From CAZUDO01 sp964618895 (GTDB lineage Bacteria; Desulfobacterota; Binatia; DP-6): a stretch of DNA of 64,000 nt. The position numbers and the translations under genes are program-made. Shown piece by piece: positions 16,484 to 25,954 of the stretch. Within the stretch, counting starts at the first letter, position 1, and the number at the start of each line of letters is the position of its first letter. The notes under the pieces were generated by a model. It was not told the origin of the DNA. It made no database searches and saw only the letters and a program-made list of their open reading frames with translations. The stretch is from positions 186,001 to 250,000 of the forward strand of contig CAZUDO010000057.1 of the NCBI GenBank assembly GCA_964618895.1. Reading direction: 5' to 3'.

Positions 16484-19400
16484 ATGGCCCGCTTCTTCGT
16501 CAACCGCCCGATCGTCGCGATGGTGATCTCGATCATCCTGGTGATCCTGGGCGTGGTGTCGCTCGTGCAGCTCCCGGTGGCGCAGTACCCGAACATCGCG
16601 CCGCCCGAGATCCAGCTGACGGCCAACTACGTGGGTGCGGATGCCCTGACGGTCGAGCAGTCCGTGGCCACGCCCATCGAGCAGCAGATGAGCGGCGTCG
16701 ACCAGATGATCTACATGTACTCGGTCAACGCCAGCAACGGCCAGATGCAGCTCCGAGTCGATTTCGACATCAGCACGGCCCCGAACATCGATCAGGTGCT
16801 GTCGTATCTGCGCTTCTCGCAGGCGCAGTCGTTCCTGCCGGAGGACGTGCGCAACTACGGCGTCACCATCCTGAAATCGACCACCAGCCCGCTGGCGCTG
16901 TTCTCGATCTACTCGCCCAACGGCACCTACGACGCCAAGTTCCTCGCCAACTACGGCTACATCAACATCAACGACCCCATGACGCGCGTGCCAGGTGTTG
17001 GCCAGGTGACCATCTTCGGCGCCGGCCAGTACGCCATGCGCTACTGGGTGCGGCCGGACCAGCTCGCCAAGCTCAACATCACCACCAGCGAGATGATCCG
17101 GGCTCTCAAGCAGCAGAACGTGGTGAACCCGGCGGGGCAGGTGGGCGGCGAGCCCGTGCCGCCCGGGCAGGAGTTCACCTACAGCGTGCGCGCGCAGGGC
17201 CGCCTGGTCACCGAGGAACAGTTCGGCGACATCGTGGTGCGCGAGAACCCCGACGGCTCGGTGGTGCGCATGCGGGACGTGGCGCGCGTCGAGCTCGGCG
17301 CCCAGATGTACAACATGGTCGGCCGGCTGAACGGCAAGCCGGCGGCGATCGTCGCCATCTACCAGCTGCCCGGGTCGAATGCGATCGACACCGTCGACCG
17401 CGCCAAGGCCCTGATGGAAGAAGCCAAGGGGCGGTTCCCGCCCGACCTGGACTACGTCGTGTCGCTCGACACCACGCTCGCCGTGCGCGAGGGCATCAAC
17501 GAGATCGTGCACACCTTGGCCGAGGCCATAGTGCTGGTGATTCTCGTCGTCTTCATCTTCCTGCAGGGGTGGCGTGCCACGTTGATTCCGCTCCTCGCCG
17601 TGCCGGTGTCACTGGTCGGCACGTTCGCGCTTTTCCCGCTGTTCGGCTTCTCGGTCAATACGCTGTCGCTCCTCGGCCTGGTGCTCGCCATCGGCGTAGT
17701 GGTGGACGACGCGATCGTGGTCGTCGAGGCGGTCGAGCACCACATCGCGCACGGGCTCTCGCCGCGCGACGCGACGCTCAAGGCGATGGAGGAGGTGACC
17801 ACGCCGGTGATCGCGACCGCGCTCATCCTGGTGGCCGTCTTCGTGCCGACCGCCGCCATCCCCGGCATCACCGGACTGCTCTACCAGCAGTTCGCGGTCA
17901 CCATCGCGGTGTCGGTCATCCTGTCGGCCTTCAATGCGCTCACGCTGAGCCCCGCCCTGTGTTCGCTCATGCTGCGCCCGAAGACCGAAGCCCGCGGGCC
18001 GCTGGGTGTGTTCTTCCGCTGGTTCAACCACTGGTTCGGTCGGGCCACCGACGGCTACGTGCGCTGGTCACACCACCTGATCCGGAAGGCCGGCCGCGCC
18101 ATGCTGGCGCTCGCCGTGATGGGGGTGATCGCGGGCCTGATCGGTGCCAGGCTGCCGGCGGGCTTCGTTCCCGAGGAAGACCAGGGCTACTTCTACCTGA
18201 ACGTTCAGCTTCCGCCGGCGGCGTCGCTGCAGCGGACCGACGCGGTGGCCCGGAAGATCGAGGACATCCTCGGCAAGACGGCCGGGGTGCAGAGCTACAA
18301 CACCATCCTCGGCTTCAGCCTGCTCAGCCAGGCGTCGACGACCTACAACGCGTTCTACTTCGTCACCCTGACGCCGTGGCACGAGCGCGACGCCAACGGT
18401 CTGGTGGCGGACGTGATCATGGCCCGGCTGAACGCGGAGCTGGCGCAGTTGCCCGAAGCGATCGCGTTCGCGTTCTCGCCGCCGTCGATCCCGGGCGTCG
18501 GGACGGCCGGCGGCGTTACGTTCATGCTGCAGGACCGGGCCGGCATGCCGGTCGAGTTCCTCGCCGACCAGACGGAGACGTTCCTGGCCGCGGCCCGCAA
18601 GCGCCCGGAGCTGGCGCGGGTGACGACCACGTTCATCCCCAACACACCGCAGCTCTACGCCGACGTGAACCGCGACAAGGTGCTCAAGCAGGGCGTCGAC
18701 CTGGCGTCGGTGTATCAGACGCTACAGACTTTCATGGGTGGGGTGTTCGTCAACTACTTCAACCGCTTCGGGCGCGTCTGGCAGGTGTACGTGCAGGCCG
18801 AGGGCGAGTACCGCACGCGCGCCGACAATGTCGGCCAGTTCTACGTCCGGAACGCCCAGGGCGACGCCGTGCCGATGTCCGCGCTGGTGAACGTCGAGCC
18901 GACCTACGGGCCGGAGTTCACCATCCGCTTCAACGGCTTCCGCGCCGCGCAGATCAACGCCTCCGGCGCGCCGGGGGTCAGCTCGGGCGAGGCGATGGCG
19001 GTGCTGGAGGAGGTATTCGCCGCGACCATGCCGAGGGAGATGGGCTTCGCGTACTCGGGCATGTCGTTCCAGGAGCAGGCGGCGGCCGAGGGGGTGTCGC
19101 CGGGCGTGATTTTCGCGCTGTCGCTGCTGTTCGTGTTCCTCATCCTGGCAGCACAGTACGAGAGCTGGACGCTGCCCTTCAGCGTGCTGCTCGGTACGCC
19201 GATCGCCGTCTTCGGCGCCTTCCTGGCGCTCTGGCTGCGCGGGCTCGAGAACAATGTCTTCGCGCAGATCGGCTTGGTAACGCTGATCGGGCTCGCGGCC
19301 AAGAACGCCATCCTGATCGTCGAGTTCGCCAAGGACGAGCACGAGAAGGGCAAGTCGCTCATCGACGCGGCACTGTCGGGCGCGAAGCTCCGGCTGCGCC

Positions 19401-19627
19401 CCATCCTGATGACGGCATTCGCGTTCATCCTGGGCGTGCTGCCGCTCGTCCGGGCCAGTGGCGCCGGCGCCAAGGGGCGGCAGATCATCGGTACGTCGGT
19501 CATGGGGGGCATGCTGATGGCGTCGCTGGTCGCGATCTTTCTGATCCCGGTCTCGTTCTATGTGGTCGAGAAGCTCGGGCAGCGGGGCGCCAGGAAGCCG
19601 GAGGAGCCGGGAGGGCATGGGACGTGA
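16484..19627 (+). CDS. RND efflux transporter, HAE1 family (AcrB/MexB-like)
   Basis: A 1047-aa inner-membrane proton-driven drug exporter of standard length. It begins MARFFVNRPIVAMVISI and carries the proton-relay Asp pair in VVVDDAIVVVE (about residues 407-408) and the relay Lys in AAKNAILIVEFAKD (about 939). Two large periplasmic loops and twelve membrane helices are apparent. Substrates of HAE1 pumps are usually hydrophobic or amphiphilic drugs, detergents or solvents. Its stop overlaps the GTG of the channel gene (GTGA). Confidence 0.97.
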   Translation: MARFFVNRPIVAMVISIILVILGVVSLVQLPVAQYPNIAPPEIQLTANYVGADALTVEQSVATPIEQQMSGVDQMIYMYSVNASNGQMQLRVDFDISTAPNIDQVLSYLRFSQAQSFLPEDVRNYGVTILKSTTSPLALFSIYSPNGTYDAKFLANYGYININDPMTRVPGVGQVTIFGAGQYAMRYWVRPDQLAKLNITTSEMIRALKQQNVVNPAGQVGGEPVPPGQEFTYSVRAQGRLVTEEQFGDIVVRENPDGSVVRMRDVARVELGAQMYNMVGRLNGKPAAIVAIYQLPGSNAIDTVDRAKALMEEAKGRFPPDLDYVVSLDTTLAVREGINEIVHTLAEAIVLVILVVFIFLQGWRATLIPLLAVPVSLVGTFALFPLFGFSVNTLSLLGLVLAIGVVVDDAIVVVEAVEHHIAHGLSPRDATLKAMEEVTTPVIATALILVAVFVPTAAIPGITGLLYQQFAVTIAVSVILSAFNALTLSPALCSLMLRPKTEARGPLGVFFRWFNHWFGRATDGYVRWSHHLIRKAGRAMLALAVMGVIAGLIGARLPAGFVPEEDQGYFYLNVQLPPAASLQRTDAVARKIEDILGKTAGVQSYNTILGFSLLSQASTTYNAFYFVTLTPWHERDANGLVADVIMARLNAELAQLPEAIAFAFSPPSIPGVGTAGGVTFMLQDRAGMPVEFLADQTETFLAAARKRPELARVTTTFIPNTPQLYADVNRDKVLKQGVDLASVYQTLQTFMGGVFVNYFNRFGRVWQVYVQAEGEYRTRADNVGQFYVRNAQGDAVPMSALVNVEPTYGPEFTIRFNGFRAAQINASGAPGVSSGEAMAVLEEVFAATMPREMGFAYSGMSFQEQAAAEGVSPGVIFALSLLFVFLILAAQYESWTLPFSVLLGTPIAVFGAFLALWLRGLENNVFAQIGLVTLIGLAAKNAILIVEFAKDEHEKGKSLIDAALSGAKLRLRPILMTAFAFILGVLPLVRASGAGAKGRQIIGTSVMGGMLMASLVAIFLIPVSFYVVEKLGQRGARKPEEPGGHGT

Positions 19628-21048
19628 CGGGGGTTCGCATCGGGAGCCTGATGGCAGTGATGGCGCTCGTCGGGTGTGCCGTCGGGCCGAACTACCGGCG
19701 TCCGGCGGTCGACGCGCCCGCCGTCACGCGCGGGCAGATCACCCCGCCGGAGGCCGAGTCCCTCGCCGACCTGCCGTGGTGGCAGGTGTTCCGGGATACC
19801 GTGCTCCAGGGTCTGGTGACGGACGCGATTCGCGGCAACCATGAGCTGCAGGCGGCCGTGTCCCGTGTCGAGGCGGCCCGCCAGCTGGTGGGCGTCGCGC
19901 GGGCGGACATGTTTCCGCAGATCGGGTACCAGGGCAATGCGGCGCGCGAGCGGGGGTTCATTCCGGGCGGGGGCACGAACCAGACCTTCAACTCGTTCCT
20001 GGGCGCCTTCAACCTCGCCTGGGAGATCGACATCTGGGGCCGCATCCGGCGCGCCACCGAGGCGGCGCGCGCCGACTACCTGGGCACGGAGGACTTCCGG
20101 CGCGGCGTGCTGCTCACGCTGGTGAGCGACGTGGCGCAGGCCTACTTCGAGCTGCTCGAGCTGGACCGCGAGCTCGAGATCGCCCGCATGACCACCAAAG
20201 CGTTTCAGGACACCGTCGACCTATTCACGCGCCGCTACCAGGGCGGGGTGGGCACGCTGCTCGAGGTGTCGCGCGGCGAGGCGGCGCTGGCGCAGGCGGC
20301 GGCGACCATTCCCGATCTCGAACGCCTGATCGTCGTCAAGGAGAACCAGTTGAGCATCCTGCTCGGCCGGAACCCGGGCGGCATCCCGCGCGGCGCGTCC
20401 CTGGTCGCGCAGGCCGTGCAGCCGGAGGTGCCCGCCGGCCTGCCGTCGGAGCTCCTCGAGCGCCGGCCGGACATCCTGCAAGCGGAGCAGGCGGTGGTGG
20501 CCGCCAACGCCACCGTCGGCGTGGCGGTCGCCAACTTCTTCCCGCGCATCGGGCTGACCAGCCTGTACGGTGGCCAGAGCTCGGAGATCGAGAACCTGGT
20601 CCGGGGCACCGGCAACATCTGGGCCATCGCCGGCTCGCTCGCCGGGCCGATCTTCCAGGGCGGGCGCCTGCTGTCGAGCTACCGGGCGACCACGGCGGGG
20701 TGGGAACAGACGGTGCAGCAGTACGCGCAGACCGTCATCAACGCCTTCGCCGAGGTATCGAGCACGCTGGTCACGCAGGACAAGTTGCGGGGCATCCGCG
20801 CCGAGAAGGAGCGCCAGGTGAAGGCCCTCCAGACCGCCGTCGACCTGTCGCTCGACCGCTACCACGAGGGCGTATCGACCTACTACGAGGTGCTGGAGGC
20901 GCAGCAGCAGCTCTTTCCCGCCCAGCTCGACCTGGCGCGCACGACCCGCGACCAGTTGACGGTCGTGGTGCTGCTCTACCGGGCGCTCGGCGGGGGCTGG
21001 AACCTCGACGACCCCGGGTGGGTGGCGGCGTCGCCGGCGGGCGACTGA
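19624..21048 (+). CDS. outer-membrane efflux channel lipoprotein (OprM/NodT family)
   Basis: A 474-aa TolC-superfamily channel. The GTG start overlaps the transporter stop. The lipobox ALVGC makes Cys18 the lipidated residue, followed by the family hallmark AVGPNYRRPAVD. Two repeated OEP domains are visible, with LPWWQVFRD, AFNLAWEIDIWGRIRRA and RRPDILQAEQAVVAANATVG as family landmarks. It completes the tripartite pump. Confidence 0.94.
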   Translation: MTGVRIGSLMAVMALVGCAVGPNYRRPAVDAPAVTRGQITPPEAESLADLPWWQVFRDTVLQGLVTDAIRGNHELQAAVSRVEAARQLVGVARADMFPQIGYQGNAARERGFIPGGGTNQTFNSFLGAFNLAWEIDIWGRIRRATEAARADYLGTEDFRRGVLLTLVSDVAQAYFELLELDRELEIARMTTKAFQDTVDLFTRRYQGGVGTLLEVSRGEAALAQAAATIPDLERLIVVKENQLSILLGRNPGGIPRGASLVAQAVQPEVPAGLPSELLERRPDILQAEQAVVAANATVGVAVANFFPRIGLTSLYGGQSSEIENLVRGTGNIWAIAGSLAGPIFQGGRLLSSYRATTAGWEQTVQQYAQTVINAFAEVSSTLVTQDKLRGIRAEKERQVKALQTAVDLSLDRYHEGVSTYYEVLEAQQQLFPAQLDLARTTRDQLTVVVLLYRALGGGWNLDDPGWVAASPAGD

Positions 21049-21049
21049 G

Positions 21050-21289
21050 ATGGTCGAGCCAGGTCCGGAACGCCGCGGCACGTCCCGACCTCCGGTGAGC
21101 GGCAGCCTCGTCATCGCGGCCCTGCTCACGCTCGGCCTGGTGTTCGCGGCGTCGTGGATCGTCTTCTACGTGGATCCCTCTCGCGATCCCGAGGAACTCG
21201 TCCCCTGGTTCGGCGCCGCCCTGGCGGTGATCGTGGCGCTGGCGATCGGCGCCTACGTCCGCCGCGGACGCCGCGCGGACGGCGCGTGA
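21050..21289 (+). CDS. small two-helix membrane protein after the RND operon
   Basis: A 79-aa protein starting one base after the channel gene's stop. It has two hydrophobic segments (LVIAALLTLGLVFAASWIVFY and WFGAALAVIVALAIGAYV) separated by an acidic loop (DPSRDPEEL) and a basic tail. Position makes it the fourth gene of the pump operon. Small membrane partners of RND pumps such as AcrZ are known, but it does not resemble AcrZ; a link is only positional. Confidence 0.6.
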   Translation: MVEPGPERRGTSRPPVSGSLVIAALLTLGLVFAASWIVFYVDPSRDPEELVPWFGAALAVIVALAIGAYVRRGRRADGA

Positions 21290-21302
21290 TCCGGCGCGGG
21301 CG

Positions 21303-22370
21303 TCAGGGCTGCGCCGGGCTCCGGTACAGGTCCGACGCCTTGTACCGGGCGACCGTGAAGCGGGCGAGCACGCCGATTGCGGCGCACACCGGCACGGCGA
21401 GCAGAATGCCGAGGAAGCCGAACAGCGCCCCGCCGGCGAACACGCCGAAGATGATCCACAGTGGATGGAGGCCGATGCGGTCGCCGACCAGGCGGGGCGT
21501 CAGCACGTAGTCACTGAGCACCTGCCCGGCGAAGAAGATGCCGACCACGATCGCCACCCGGTGCCAGGCGGGCCAGAACTCGTACAGGGCGACGGCGACG
21601 GACGAGCCGAGGCCGAGGGCCGCGCCCAGGTACGGCACGAACGACACGGCGGCGGCGCCGAGGCCGATCACCAGGGCGAAGTCGAGCCCGACCAGCGACA
21701 GCGCGACGGCGTAGAACACCCCGAGGACGGCGCACACGATGGCGGCGCCGCGTGCGAACCCGGCCAACACGGCGTCGATGGCCAGCGCTTGCGTCCGGAT
21801 GGTGTCGGCGTGGGCGCGTGGGAGCCAGCCGTCGATCTCGGCCATGATGCGCGGCCAGTCGCGCAGGAGGTAGAACGCGACCAGCGGCGTCACAGCGAGG
21901 AGCGAGAGCAGGTTGACGACCGCCAGGCCGCCGGTGAGGACGCCGCCAAGAAGGCCGGTGGCGCTGCCGAGGACCTTCTGCACCATGCCGGCGAGCGGCT
22001 GGGTCAGGTCGCCGGCGGGCGTGGTGCGCATGTCGGCGAGGAGGCGCGCCGCGAGCGGCTGCGCCTGCTGCTCCAGCGCCGCCACCAACCCGGGAAGCTG
22101 GCGGGCGAGGGCGAGCGTCTGCTCGAGGAGCGGGGGCACCAGCAGGACGAGGAGCGCGATCCCGACGCCGAACGAGCTCGCGATGAGCACGCCGGCCGCC
22201 ATGGCCCGCGACAGGCCGCGGCGGCTCAGGCGCTCGACCACCGGGTCGAGGAAGTAGCCGACTGCCATGCCGAGGACGAAGGGCAGGAGGATGTCGCGCA
22301 GCAGCCAGACGAGCAGCCCGGCTGTCATGAGGACGGCGATCCAGAAGATGGTCTCGCGGCGCACGATCAT
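21303..22370 (-). CDS. AI-2E family transporter (TqsA/PerM-like permease)
   Basis: A 355-aa membrane protein with about eight helices. The C-terminal family signature is clear in DYVLTPRLVGDRIGLHP and LFGFLGILLAVP. Some members export autoinducer-2 and others act as Na+/H+ antiporters, so the substrate is undetermined. Start at 22370 gives MIVRRETIFWIAVLM; an upstream in-frame Met at 22391 is less likely. It is convergent with the RND operon. Confidence 0.9.
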   Translation of the reverse strand: MIVRRETIFWIAVLMTAGLLVWLLRDILLPFVLGMAVGYFLDPVVERLSRRGLSRAMAAGVLIASSFGVGIALLVLLVPPLLEQTLALARQLPGLVAALEQQAQPLAARLLADMRTTPAGDLTQPLAGMVQKVLGSATGLLGGVLTGGLAVVNLLSLLAVTPLVAFYLLRDWPRIMAEIDGWLPRAHADTIRTQALAIDAVLAGFARGAAIVCAVLGVFYAVALSLVGLDFALVIGLGAAAVSFVPYLGAALGLGSSVAVALYEFWPAWHRVAIVVGIFFAGQVLSDYVLTPRLVGDRIGLHPLWIIFGVFAGGALFGFLGILLAVPVCAAIGVLARFTVARYKASDLYRSPAQP

Positions 22371-22556
22371 GTCTTCCCGGCCTCCCCCCATACCACCTGG
22401 CGGAGATCGGCGGGGATGTCGACCGTCCGGGTCGGCGGGGCGACGACGCTGACGATTGTGAAAATTGTGTTACCATGCCCGCGCTGCTCGACAGTCGGGG
22501 CCGGCTGTAGGAGTTTGACCTGCAGACATCCCAATCGGGGGGGAGGAGTGGTGGTT

Positions 22557-23915
22557 ATGCGGAAGATCGTGGGAACGCTCTGGCTGGTGGTCGCCGTCGC
22601 GGGCCTGAGCCCTGCCATCGGGTTGGCTGCCGAGACCCCGACCGAACGCCGTCTCCGCCTGCTGGAAGAGCAGCTGCGCTCGGCGCAGGACGAGATCCAG
22701 CGCCTGAAGGGCGAGGTGCAGCAGCAGAAGGCGATCGGCCAGGCGACCCAGAAGCAGGCCGAGGCGGCCGAAGAACAGGTCAAGACGGTCGCGAAGGACC
22801 AGAAGGGCTTCGAGCTTCCCGAGTGGGTGAAGCGTACCTCGCTGTTCGGCGATGTCCGCCTGCGCTACGAGGGCTTCTACCACCAGCCGGCCAAAGCCGG
22901 CACCAAGGTCACGGCCCGCAACCGCGAGCGCATTCGGGCCCGCATCGGGCTCAAGTCGACCTTCAGCGACGAACTGTCCGCGACCATCCGCCTGGCTACC
23001 GGCAACGTCAATGACCCGATCTCCACCAACCAGGACCTGGGCAACAGCTTCGCGCGCAAGAACATCAACCTCGATTGGGCGTACATGACGCTGACGCCCG
23101 GCGCGACCTTTGGCATCCGCCCAGGTCTGGTCACCGTCTACGGCGGGAAATTCCCCAACCCGGTCTTCAAGCCGAACGAGCTGCTGTGGGACGAGGACCT
23201 ATCGCCCGAGGGTTTGAGCGAGACGTTCTCCCTCCTGGCCAAGCCGGTCGGGCCCCTCGATCAGCTCAAGGTGCACTTCCTGCAGTGGACTTTCGGCGAG
23301 GTGTCGAACGGTCCCGACGGATGGATGATCGGAGGACAGGTCAACCCGGTCATGCACTTCGGCAACGCGCAGGTGGAGGTGGGAATCGGCCAGTACGGAT
23401 GGCACAACCCGGACCTGATCGCCCAGCAGCTGAATACCAACTCGTCGCTCAAGAACACCAACCTCACGTTCAGTGAGGGCGGCGAGATCGCGGGCTTCGA
23501 GAGCGGCTTCCTGGAGACCAACCCGACGGCGCAGGTCACCTGGCCCAACTTCGTCGGCACCCAGCCGCTGAAGATCTGGGCCGACTACGTCTACAACTGG
23601 CGCGCGGCTACCACCAACGACTCTGCCTATCAGGCCGGGTGGCGGATCGGGCAGCAGAAGGTGAAGGGCGACTGGTCGGTGTACGCCTTCTGGGAGCGGA
23701 ACGAGCAGGAGTCCATGCTGTCGGAGTTCACCGCCAGCGACTTCGGCAACGGTGGCACCAACGGCCAGGGCGGGCAGTTCGGGCTCGAGTACCAGCTGCT
23801 GAACCCGCTCACGCTCGGCGCCCGCAGCTGGTTCGTCAACTATATCGACACCCCCGCGGGCAGCGACAACCCGACGCTGTTCCGTGTCCAGGTGGACGCG
23901 ATGGTGAAGTTCTAA
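22557..23915 (+). CDS. putative outer-membrane porin
   Basis: A 452-aa protein with a signal peptide cleaved near GLAAETPT. A coiled coil (~30-75, rich in Glu/Gln/Lys: RLLEEQLRSAQDEIQRLKGE) follows, then a long beta-barrel region with alternating aromatic strands and a terminal Phe (VDAMVKF), typical of outer-membrane insertion by BAM. The layout resembles the 'putative porin' family. A strong Shine-Dalgarno (GGGAGGAG) precedes the ATG at 22557. The 186-bp gap to the divergent permease gene should hold its promoter. Confidence 0.82.
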   Translation: MRKIVGTLWLVVAVAGLSPAIGLAAETPTERRLRLLEEQLRSAQDEIQRLKGEVQQQKAIGQATQKQAEAAEEQVKTVAKDQKGFELPEWVKRTSLFGDVRLRYEGFYHQPAKAGTKVTARNRERIRARIGLKSTFSDELSATIRLATGNVNDPISTNQDLGNSFARKNINLDWAYMTLTPGATFGIRPGLVTVYGGKFPNPVFKPNELLWDEDLSPEGLSETFSLLAKPVGPLDQLKVHFLQWTFGEVSNGPDGWMIGGQVNPVMHFGNAQVEVGIGQYGWHNPDLIAQQLNTNSSLKNTNLTFSEGGEIAGFESGFLETNPTAQVTWPNFVGTQPLKIWADYVYNWRAATTNDSAYQAGWRIGQQKVKGDWSVYAFWERNEQESMLSEFTASDFGNGGTNGQGGQFGLEYQLLNPLTLGARSWFVNYIDTPAGSDNPTLFRVQVDAMVKF

Positions 23916-24616
23916 CGCCCGGGGAAGCCGGAGGCCTCCAGGGGGCCACCGTCCTTTCCTTGATGCACGTTGATGGCGTGGTCCTGTATCCAGTCGACCT
24001 CGGAATCCAGCGCGAGGGCGGCGGCGACCCCGAGTAGGGGGTCGACCGCCGCCGGTAGCGCTCCGTCGTACAGCCGCGGCGCGATCTGATAGGGGCCGAT
24101 CCGCGCCCGCAGCCACCCCACGGCTGCCCCGGTCGTATCCCGCAGTACGGCATGGTACGTGCCCCGGACATCCAGGGTGGTGTCGGCTGCCCGGCTGAGC
24201 GCGGACGGCCCGGTGCCGCCACCCTCGCGTATGAGGAGATCCGTGCGCAGGGTCGGCCCCGCGAACGGTGCCAGCGTCAGGCGGATGGCGTTGTCGTCCC
24301 ACGCCGGCTCGATCCGACCGAGTGGCGTGCTGTCAACGTCCGCCCCAGGCCACGCCACGACCTCCCCCACGCGCAGCAACCGGAAGCTGGCCTGCGGCCC
24401 TTCGCCGGACTCCAGAGCGAAGCGGAGACCGCGTTGCTGGAATCCCCAGCCGGCGGAACGGACACGCCCGGCGGGTCGATCGCCGAGCCGATCGACGACC
24501 AGCCCGGCGCCGGGCTCCAGGTGGACGGCGAAGGTGGCCGCGGGATCGACCGGTACGGACAGCCGGGGCCGCACGCAGCCCGCGACGATGAGGACGATGA
24601 GGGGAAGGATGCGCAT
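23912..24616 (-). CDS. lipoprotein, hypothetical
   Basis: A 234-aa protein with signal peptide MRILPLIVLIVAGC and lipobox Cys (VAGC). The mature part is beta-rich (LEPGAGLVVDRLGDRP, RTDLLIREGGG) and ends near INVHQGKDGG. Its 3' end overlaps the convergent porin gene by 4 bp. No family recognised. Start at 24616 is chosen for the signal peptide. Confidence 0.65.
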   Translation of the reverse strand: MRILPLIVLIVAGCVRPRLSVPVDPAATFAVHLEPGAGLVVDRLGDRPAGRVRSAGWGFQQRGLRFALESGEGPQASFRLLRVGEVVAWPGADVDSTPLGRIEPAWDDNAIRLTLAPFAGPTLRTDLLIREGGGTGPSALSRAADTTLDVRGTYHAVLRDTTGAAVGWLRARIGPYQIAPRLYDGALPAAVDPLLGVAAALALDSEVDWIQDHAINVHQGKDGGPLEASGFPGR

Positions 24617-24701
24617 GGCCCTGATTGCCGGTTCGGGATCCACGTTTCAAGGTCGGGTGCATCTTGCGGGCCCGGCCACGTTCTGGCTGAATGCGCCACC
24701 C

Positions 24702-25223
24702 ATGCGCCGCCTCAAAATTGTATCGATCACCCGCGTCGCCGTCTTGGCGGCCGCCCTCGCGGCACATGTCTGGGCCGGTGAGTCACCGACCGGCCGCGCC
24801 GCAGAAGCCGGCCTGTCGCCCGACTTCTGCCCGACGCTGCGCGCCCTCGTCGATGCGGCCGGCAGCAGCTTCGCCGCGCTGCGCGGACCCACGCGCCCCG
24901 GCAGTGAGAACATGTGGGAGGGAACGAAGCGCCTCCCCGGCGGGGGCGAGTGCAGTGTATTCGGGGGCACGCCGGCGGCCTACGTCTGCATCCGGTACGC
25001 GGGCGACGCCGAGGACAATGCCGACGGCGCCTACGGTCGCGCCGTGAGCGCCCTGAAGGACTGTCTGCCCGACGGCTGGAAGACGACGGAGAAGGTCGAC
25101 GGGGTACACGCCCGCACCACGGTGGCGAGCGGCACGTCGGGGCCGACGGTGCGCGTGGTATCGCGCGACGTGAGCGGCGATGCATACCTGGTCGAGCTCT
25201 GGGTGGACGCCGCCCGCCGCTGA
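24702..25223 (+). CDS. secreted hypothetical protein
   Basis: A 173-aa protein with signal peptide (RVAVLAAALAAHVWAG) and a mature domain holding four Cys (SPDFCPTL, GGECSV, AYVCIRY, LKDCLPDGW), probably two disulphides. The C-terminal part is beta-rich (PTVRVVSRDVSGDAYLVELW). No family recognised. It diverges from the lipoprotein gene with 85 bp between starts. Confidence 0.65.
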   Translation: MRRLKIVSITRVAVLAAALAAHVWAGESPTGRAAEAGLSPDFCPTLRALVDAAGSSFAALRGPTRPGSENMWEGTKRLPGGGECSVFGGTPAAYVCIRYAGDAEDNADGAYGRAVSALKDCLPDGWKTTEKVDGVHARTTVASGTSGPTVRVVSRDVSGDAYLVELWVDAARR

Positions 25224-25303
25224 CTACCGGGCCTTGCGGGCCAGGCCCCACCGCGAGCGCCCGGCTGCGGCCGGCGGCGTCGATCTCGTGAGCGGCGCGT
25301 CGT

Positions 25304-25618
25304 TCAGCGCGGCATGACGGGAACGCCCGGCTGCGCGGGCGGCGTGTCGCCTGCGTCCTGCGGGACCGCGACCGGGGGTTCCGCTGCCCCTCCAACCGCG
25401 GGGACGCCAGGTTGCTCGCGCATGCCGGCCGCTCCCGCACCCTCGTTCGCGCAGTCGAGGCCGAGCGGCTTCCAGCTCCCGTCGACGCACTGCTGCTGGG
25501 AGCCGTCCTGGCAGCGTACCCCGCCCGGATCGTAGAACTTCCCGCCGTAGATGCAGCGCCCCTGGCCCGCGACCGCGCTGCTCGCGGCGACGCCGATCAG
25601 TAGGAGCGCGGTTCCCAT
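25304..25618 (-). CDS. secreted Cys-containing protein with Pro/Ala tail
   Basis: A 104-aa protein with signal peptide (MGTALLLIGVAASSAVAG). The mature N-terminal module holds CIYGGKFYDPGGVRCQDG and QQCVDGSWKPLGLDC, four Cys around Gly/Trp, similar in style to small secreted 'CVDGSW' modules. The second half is Pro/Ala/Val-rich and disordered. Function unknown. Confidence 0.6.
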   Translation of the reverse strand: MGTALLLIGVAASSAVAGQGRCIYGGKFYDPGGVRCQDGSQQQCVDGSWKPLGLDCANEGAGAAGMREQPGVPAVGGAAEPPVAVPQDAGDTPPAQPGVPVMPR

Positions 25619-25626
25619 GGTGCGTA

Positions 25627-25752
25627 TCAGGAGCTCTTCTCCTTTCCGGACTTGCCCTGGGTCGCCCTGCACGAGAAGTTGACCGCTCCCGTGAGGTAGG
25701 CGGCATTGGTCACGGCGCCGGAGGCGTTCGAAGGCGTGATCAGTAGTGACAC
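25627..25752 (-). CDS. possible 41-aa peptide
   Basis: A short frame starting with GTG four bases after an AAGGGA ribosome-binding-like sequence, ending 8 bp before the secreted Cys protein start on the same strand. The product (SLLITPSNASGAVTNAAYLTG..., lysine-rich end KSGKEKSS) has no signal peptide and is unrecognised. It occupies part of the 336-bp space between 25618 and 25955, where I see nothing else. Confidence 0.3.
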   Translation of the reverse strand: MSLLITPSNASGAVTNAAYLTGAVNFSCRATQGKSGKEKSS

Positions 25753-25954
25753 GGTGTCCCTTCGTTGACCCCGGGCACGTGCGCCGCGCAGGGCCGTGAC
25801 CGTCGTCGTGAGTGTCCTGTACCAAACGGGCGACGCGCATGCCATCCCTGCGCGTGCGTCGGACACTCGCCGCTCCCCTCCTGCTAATCGCGCTCGCTGC
25901 CGTGGCGCCGCCCGTCGGCTAGATGCCGGCGGCGAGAGCTGCTACGAGGCGGCG

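Noticed and set aside
14560..21048. A single plus-strand open frame of about 2160 codons
   Set aside because: Only the last 474 codons (from 19624) are the real channel gene. Upstream the frame crosses rpiA antisense and the adaptor and transporter genes out of frame; it stays open because of high GC and gives Arg/Gly/Pro-rich nonsense.
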